Positions 60,250 to 64,000 of a stretch of 64,000 nucleotides of DNA are shown in pieces. Made by a program: the position numbers and the translations under genes. This DNA is from Paralvinella palmiformis. Taxonomy: Eukaryota; Annelida; Polychaeta; Terebellida; Alvinellidae. The notes beneath the pieces were generated by a model. The model was given only the letters and a program-made list of their open reading frames with translations. It was not told the origin of the DNA and searched no databases. How positions within the stretch are numbered: position 1 is the stretch's first letter; the number at the start of each line of letters is the position of its first letter. The stretch is taken from the NCBI GenBank assembly GCA_025642065.1, contig JAODUP010000586.1, positions 186,001-250,000 of the forward strand, given 5' to 3'.

Positions 60250-62040
60250 TAGGATAAGGGTCAAATACAAACATACTGTTAAGACTCTCAAGAGAGAGAG
60301 CAAGAAATACAAATATTTTTAAAAATGGCTACCTAGATTCAATCACAAAGTAAACGTGATATTTGGAAAGAAGTGAAGCGTATAGGGGCAAATTTAAATC
60401 GGTAGTTAATGTGATTAATGCTAAATATGGCAATGAAAATATGTGATGTATTTGCTGACAAGTATTGTAAATTGTACAATAGTGTGCCAGTTGACAAGAA
60501 TATTATGGCAATGAATATTAGAAATGAATGTTTGAGTAAAAAGTGTTATTCCTTGTATGTTATTGAAGTCAGCGATGTTATTGATTCAATGGAAAAACTT
60601 AAAGCTAGAAAATCAGATAGTATTAATAATTTGGTATTAAGATGCTTTTATTAATGGATGTCATTCGTTATTCACATATATTTCTCTACTTTTCTCTGCA
60701 CTACTTAGACATGGGTTTACTCAAAATAATATGTTATTGGCTATGTTGGTTCCTATCCCTAAGAACCCCAAAAAATGCTTGAACGATTGTTCAAATTATA
60801 GAGCCATTGCATTAGGTGTTATTTTTAGTAACACGTTTGATAGTATTATTATGGAGAAATCTATTCCATGTTTACGTCTTCTAAACTACAGTTTAGTTTC
60901 AAAGCAAAACATTAAACTTCACAACGTTCATTTGTTGTTGAGTAAGTTATTGATATTTATAACAGAAATGACTCGTCGTGTAGAGTACAACAAGTTGTTA
61001 CAATTGTTGATTGATAGAAATATATGTCCATTATATGCCCGCTTGCTCATATGTATACACGCTTAAAACTTAGAGTTCCTTGGAATGGTAAGCGTAGTAA
61101 AGTATTTAGCATATGCAATGGGGTAAAACAGGGCGGTATATTATCACCGATTCTATTTTGTGTTTATACTGATGCTGTATGGGTTATGCTGATGATATAT
61201 ATATATATATATTGTAGCGCCTTCGTGTCGTGCAACAAATTGTTTATTATCCATATGTGAACAGTTTGGAGTATAAAGTTAAATTTAATTCAGATAAAAG
61301 TCATATTACAGTATGTAGTAATGCATGCATTGTACCAAGAAGTGACTTTGTCATAAATGGGCAAGTTATCTCATTACATAATTCTGTAACACATTCGGGT
61401 CACAATATTGGTAATATTGAATGCAAAAAGTCCGTAATTTATGAAGGTATTAGTGATTTATTTACCCGTAACAAATTTGTATTATCACAATTTGCCTCTT
61501 GTGACAGTAATGTACGTAATTATCTATTTCAAACATATTGTACAAGTTACTATGTGCCTCTCCGCTTTGGAGTTTGTGAGATAAGTATAATTAAAGAATT
61601 TATTGTAACTGGCGAAAATTTGTTCGATGTGTTTGGAATGTTCCTCGAAACACACATTGTAGATTTTTGGAGTTTCTGTATGGTGGGAAAACTATTGAAA
61701 TACAGTTATTATCAAGGTTTTAAATTTTTTACCTTTGCGTTATAAATAGTGAAAATCACATTGTATCAATTTGTGCTAAGGTATGTGTCACCTCATTATC
61801 CGTTGTTGTTAGAAATAGACGCATGTTACTATATAAATTAAATGATGATGGTCAAATTTTGGAAAAGAACAACAGAAATTATAAAGAAAACAACTTGTCT
61901 CAACAAACGGTGATGATAAAATTGATTCGAGCAAGTCATCTTTCATCAAAGAATTGTGTTTAATGAGAAATGATTCAGTATATACAGTGTTAGGCAATAG
62001 TGAACTATATACTTTGCTATGTGATCTATGCACTCTATGA
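60250..62040 (+). mobile_element. Decayed non-LTR retrotransposon (reverse transcriptase remnants)
   Basis: Frames across 60418-60652, 60731-61066, 61024-61260 and 61230-61745 carry consecutive pieces of one LINE reverse transcriptase. In order: VIEVSDVIDSMEKLKARKSD, LVPIPKNPKKCLNDCSNYRA, NGVKQGGILSPILFCVYTDA, the catalytic YADD at 61185-61196 (shifted frame), VKFNSDKSHI and VRNYLFQTYCTSYYVPLRFG. A deletion of about 25 codons joins YTDA to GYADD, and stops and frameshifts elsewhere make it inactive. No endonuclease domain is seen, so it is 5'-truncated. Probably Jockey/CR1-superfamily. Confidence 0.9.
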
Positions 62041-63351
62041 TACTACATGCCTAATAATATATGTATTTTAATGCAGCTATTGTTTTTTGTGGGTTTTTTC
62101 TTCCATCACTATATCATCAGGTTTCATGTTTCTGCACTATCTTGTATTATTGTACTGTATAAATATGTATATTATGAATAAATGATAGTTATAAATATAG
62201 CCGTATAGGCGGTTAAGATGAGGTTTTTCATAACTGCCACAATCTGAAGTAATGAAACGTTTGCTTAATTCTATTACCTCTGATGAAAGGCATAAAATTA
62301 AAAACAGATACCGAACTATCCCCGAGTGGTACGACTTCTTACGGATATAAAAATCGAGACTCTCAGAAATGTTAACCTTTGTAGTCTGTTTCAAGAACAA
62401 AAGGTCACTCTTGTAATTGATACAAATAGTTTAATCGAAACAATTGTAGATAAGGAAATTTTCATTTTTGTCTTCTTATCTGTAGGCTTACACAGTAAAG
62501 CATGTTAAGACACAGATAGTAATATCAATTAAGTGCATTTACTAAGATCTGACTGTTGTCATTAATGAAAGTGGTTTCAAATTGACAAATTATATCTGCT
62601 TTAATAGTTGAATTAATTGGGCTTAGGTTCTTTTATTGGAATTATCCTTCTAGACAATCTATTCAGAATTTCAGGAAACATTCGGTTACATATCGTTTGC
62701 TTATTTTTGGCTCGATACTAAAGAAGTAGCCATAATTATTTGTTGCTCAGAGATTAGAAGTGCCGGAATAATTAGTTTATTTAGTGATGCTATGAATAGA
62801 TTTCGTGACTTAGAACAAGTTCTATTGAATCTGACACCAAAAGAATATATTTAATTATCATTTAATTTCACGCACGCAGTTTGTATATATTTAATATGAA
62901 TAATAAATAAGACAAGATATCATCTAGCCTAATTTCATTTAAGGGTGAAATAAATACCGAATCCGAATTATACCATTTCATAGAAGCGTGTTGAGTATTA
63001 TACTATTAACAATGCCACCATGACAGGAATCCCCTTTTCACTCAACAGGCTGAACACGCAAAACCAATTCACTTAAGCGAATGGACGAAAGGCACAAAAA
63101 TGTCATATCTCATGCCATGGTATTATCCACTATACCGTATTTTGTCATTCGCATCTAAAAGCTATTGAACTAAAATAGTTATTATCTCTTAGTTCAATTG
63201 TTTTACATTTTCCAGATGATACAAGTATTGTTCTCATAGGGGTGATTTAAGGTTGTGTAATGTAAAATATGCAAGAGTAATATTTCTACTTGCTGGCATA
63301 GTGTACCCTATTTATTTTCCTTTTTTTCAATATAGTACATGGGGTTAGATA

Positions 63352-63419
63352 CATGATGATGATGATGATGATGATGTGGCAGCTGCTGCTGCTGCTGATA
63401 ATAATAATAATAATAATAA
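63352..63419. repeat. (ATG)n-(CTG)n-(AAT)n triplet repeat cluster
   Basis: Three triplet runs side by side; gives poly-Met or poly-His artefact frames. Confidence 0.95.
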
Positions 63420-63429
63420 ACAGTATTTG

Positions 63430-63692
63430 TCTGTTGTGTTTTGTCTGTCCTTCGGGGGACTTGGGTCATGGCCGGTTCTCTGTTAGATCTATGCTGGGAG
63501 GTGGGTTGGTGATCGCCCGTCGTGCAGCTCGGCGGTTTGTTGCCAGACAAATGTTTGGGTCCCGCGGGTGTGAATTCATGGTTCTCCGGGTGATTGATAT
63601 TGGGAGGGGAGTTGGGGGCCGTCCGTTCATGACGTTCGACGGTTGGGGTCACACGGGTGTCTATATCGTGGCCGTGGGGTTTGGTCAATACC
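63430..63692. other. GC-rich segment with overlapping open frames on both strands
   Basis: About 260 bp much richer in GC than all intergenic DNA nearby. It is open in + (...GGLVIARRAARRF...) and - (...NHEFTPAGPKHLSG...) frames that extend into flanking repeats. No family recognised. It may be an exonised or inserted piece of another element. Confidence 0.4.
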
Positions 63693-64000
63693 CGGATACA
63701 CATCCGACGAATGACGTAGACACCTTTGAACCCAATCCTAGTTATCGCCACGATTCGAGAAATATCCTTGGGGCATAATATTATTGCAATACTCTCATTT
63801 CTTTTGTCTTCTTCACTAATGTCCACCTGTATAGTACAACACATCGGAGAGAGAACAATGCTGTTATGGCGATGTACTGTGAAATGGCTGATCTATCAAG
63901 TGTGTTTCATATCACAGATACAAACAAAGAGATTAGTCAGGATTATACCCAGTAATTACTGTATCCAGAGATTTGACGTCAAATCTTTCCCCCAAAAGGG

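Larger units (their letters stand above)
62500..64000 (+). repeat. Repeat R2 copy running off the window end
   Basis: CTGACTGTTGTCATTAATG, GCCACCATGACAGG, GGCACAAAAATGTCATATCT, GACGTAGACACCTTTGAACC and TTTCATATCACAGATACAAA align in order with 48468-50100. It is interrupted by microsatellites at 63352-63419 and a GC-rich segment at 63430-63690. Confidence 0.75.

Overview
This 64 kb window is animal nuclear DNA. It is AT-rich and intron-bearing, and all genes use the standard code. The protein relatedness, the tRNA-derived SINEs, the CR1-like LINE tails and the many long (TA)n tracts suggest a lophotrochozoan, most likely a mollusc. The species cannot be fixed from the sequence.

Genes sit only in the first 15 kb. 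(1) AP2S1, sigma subunit of the AP-2 clathrin adaptor, + strand, three coding exons between 1838 and 4312. The exon holding the initiator Met lies just outside: the window opens with a consensus splice donor. (2) SETD9, a SET-domain protein, + strand, seven coding exons between 5536 and 11536, which join to 282 codons. Its first intron uses a GC donor, and an upstream ORF overlaps its start codon. (3) A C1orf198-like (DUF4706) gene, - strand, three coding exons between 14687 and 12834, 378 codons. It converges tail-to-tail with SETD9. No functional link between the three is evident; they look like neighbouring housekeeping genes.

From about 15 kb to 64 kb I find no intact host gene. This part is layered repeats:
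- a dispersed repeat (R1), with a SINE and a LINE fragment nested in its copies at 15.7-17.9 kb, and a large inverted pair at 29.3-31.6 and 38.3-40.2 kb;
- a second repeat (R2), with a large inverted pair at 44.9-46.6 and 47.7-50.3 kb and another copy running off the right end;
- several tRNA-derived SINE families;
- a TTAA-class MITE-like family (four copies, one in an AP2S1 intron);
- a pogo/Tigger-like element in a SETD9 intron;
- a decayed LINE with reverse-transcriptase remnants at 60.2-62.0 kb;
- at 56.8-58.2 kb, a P-element-like element (27-bp inverted termini, 8-bp target duplication, THAP zinc-finger remnant) nested inside another inverted-terminus element.

Long AT, AAT, CA, CT and compound microsatellites are scattered throughout and account for most of the long open frames outside the three genes. 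All comparisons were made by eye, so repeat boundaries are approximate (about +/-20 bp) unless set by termini or target duplications.
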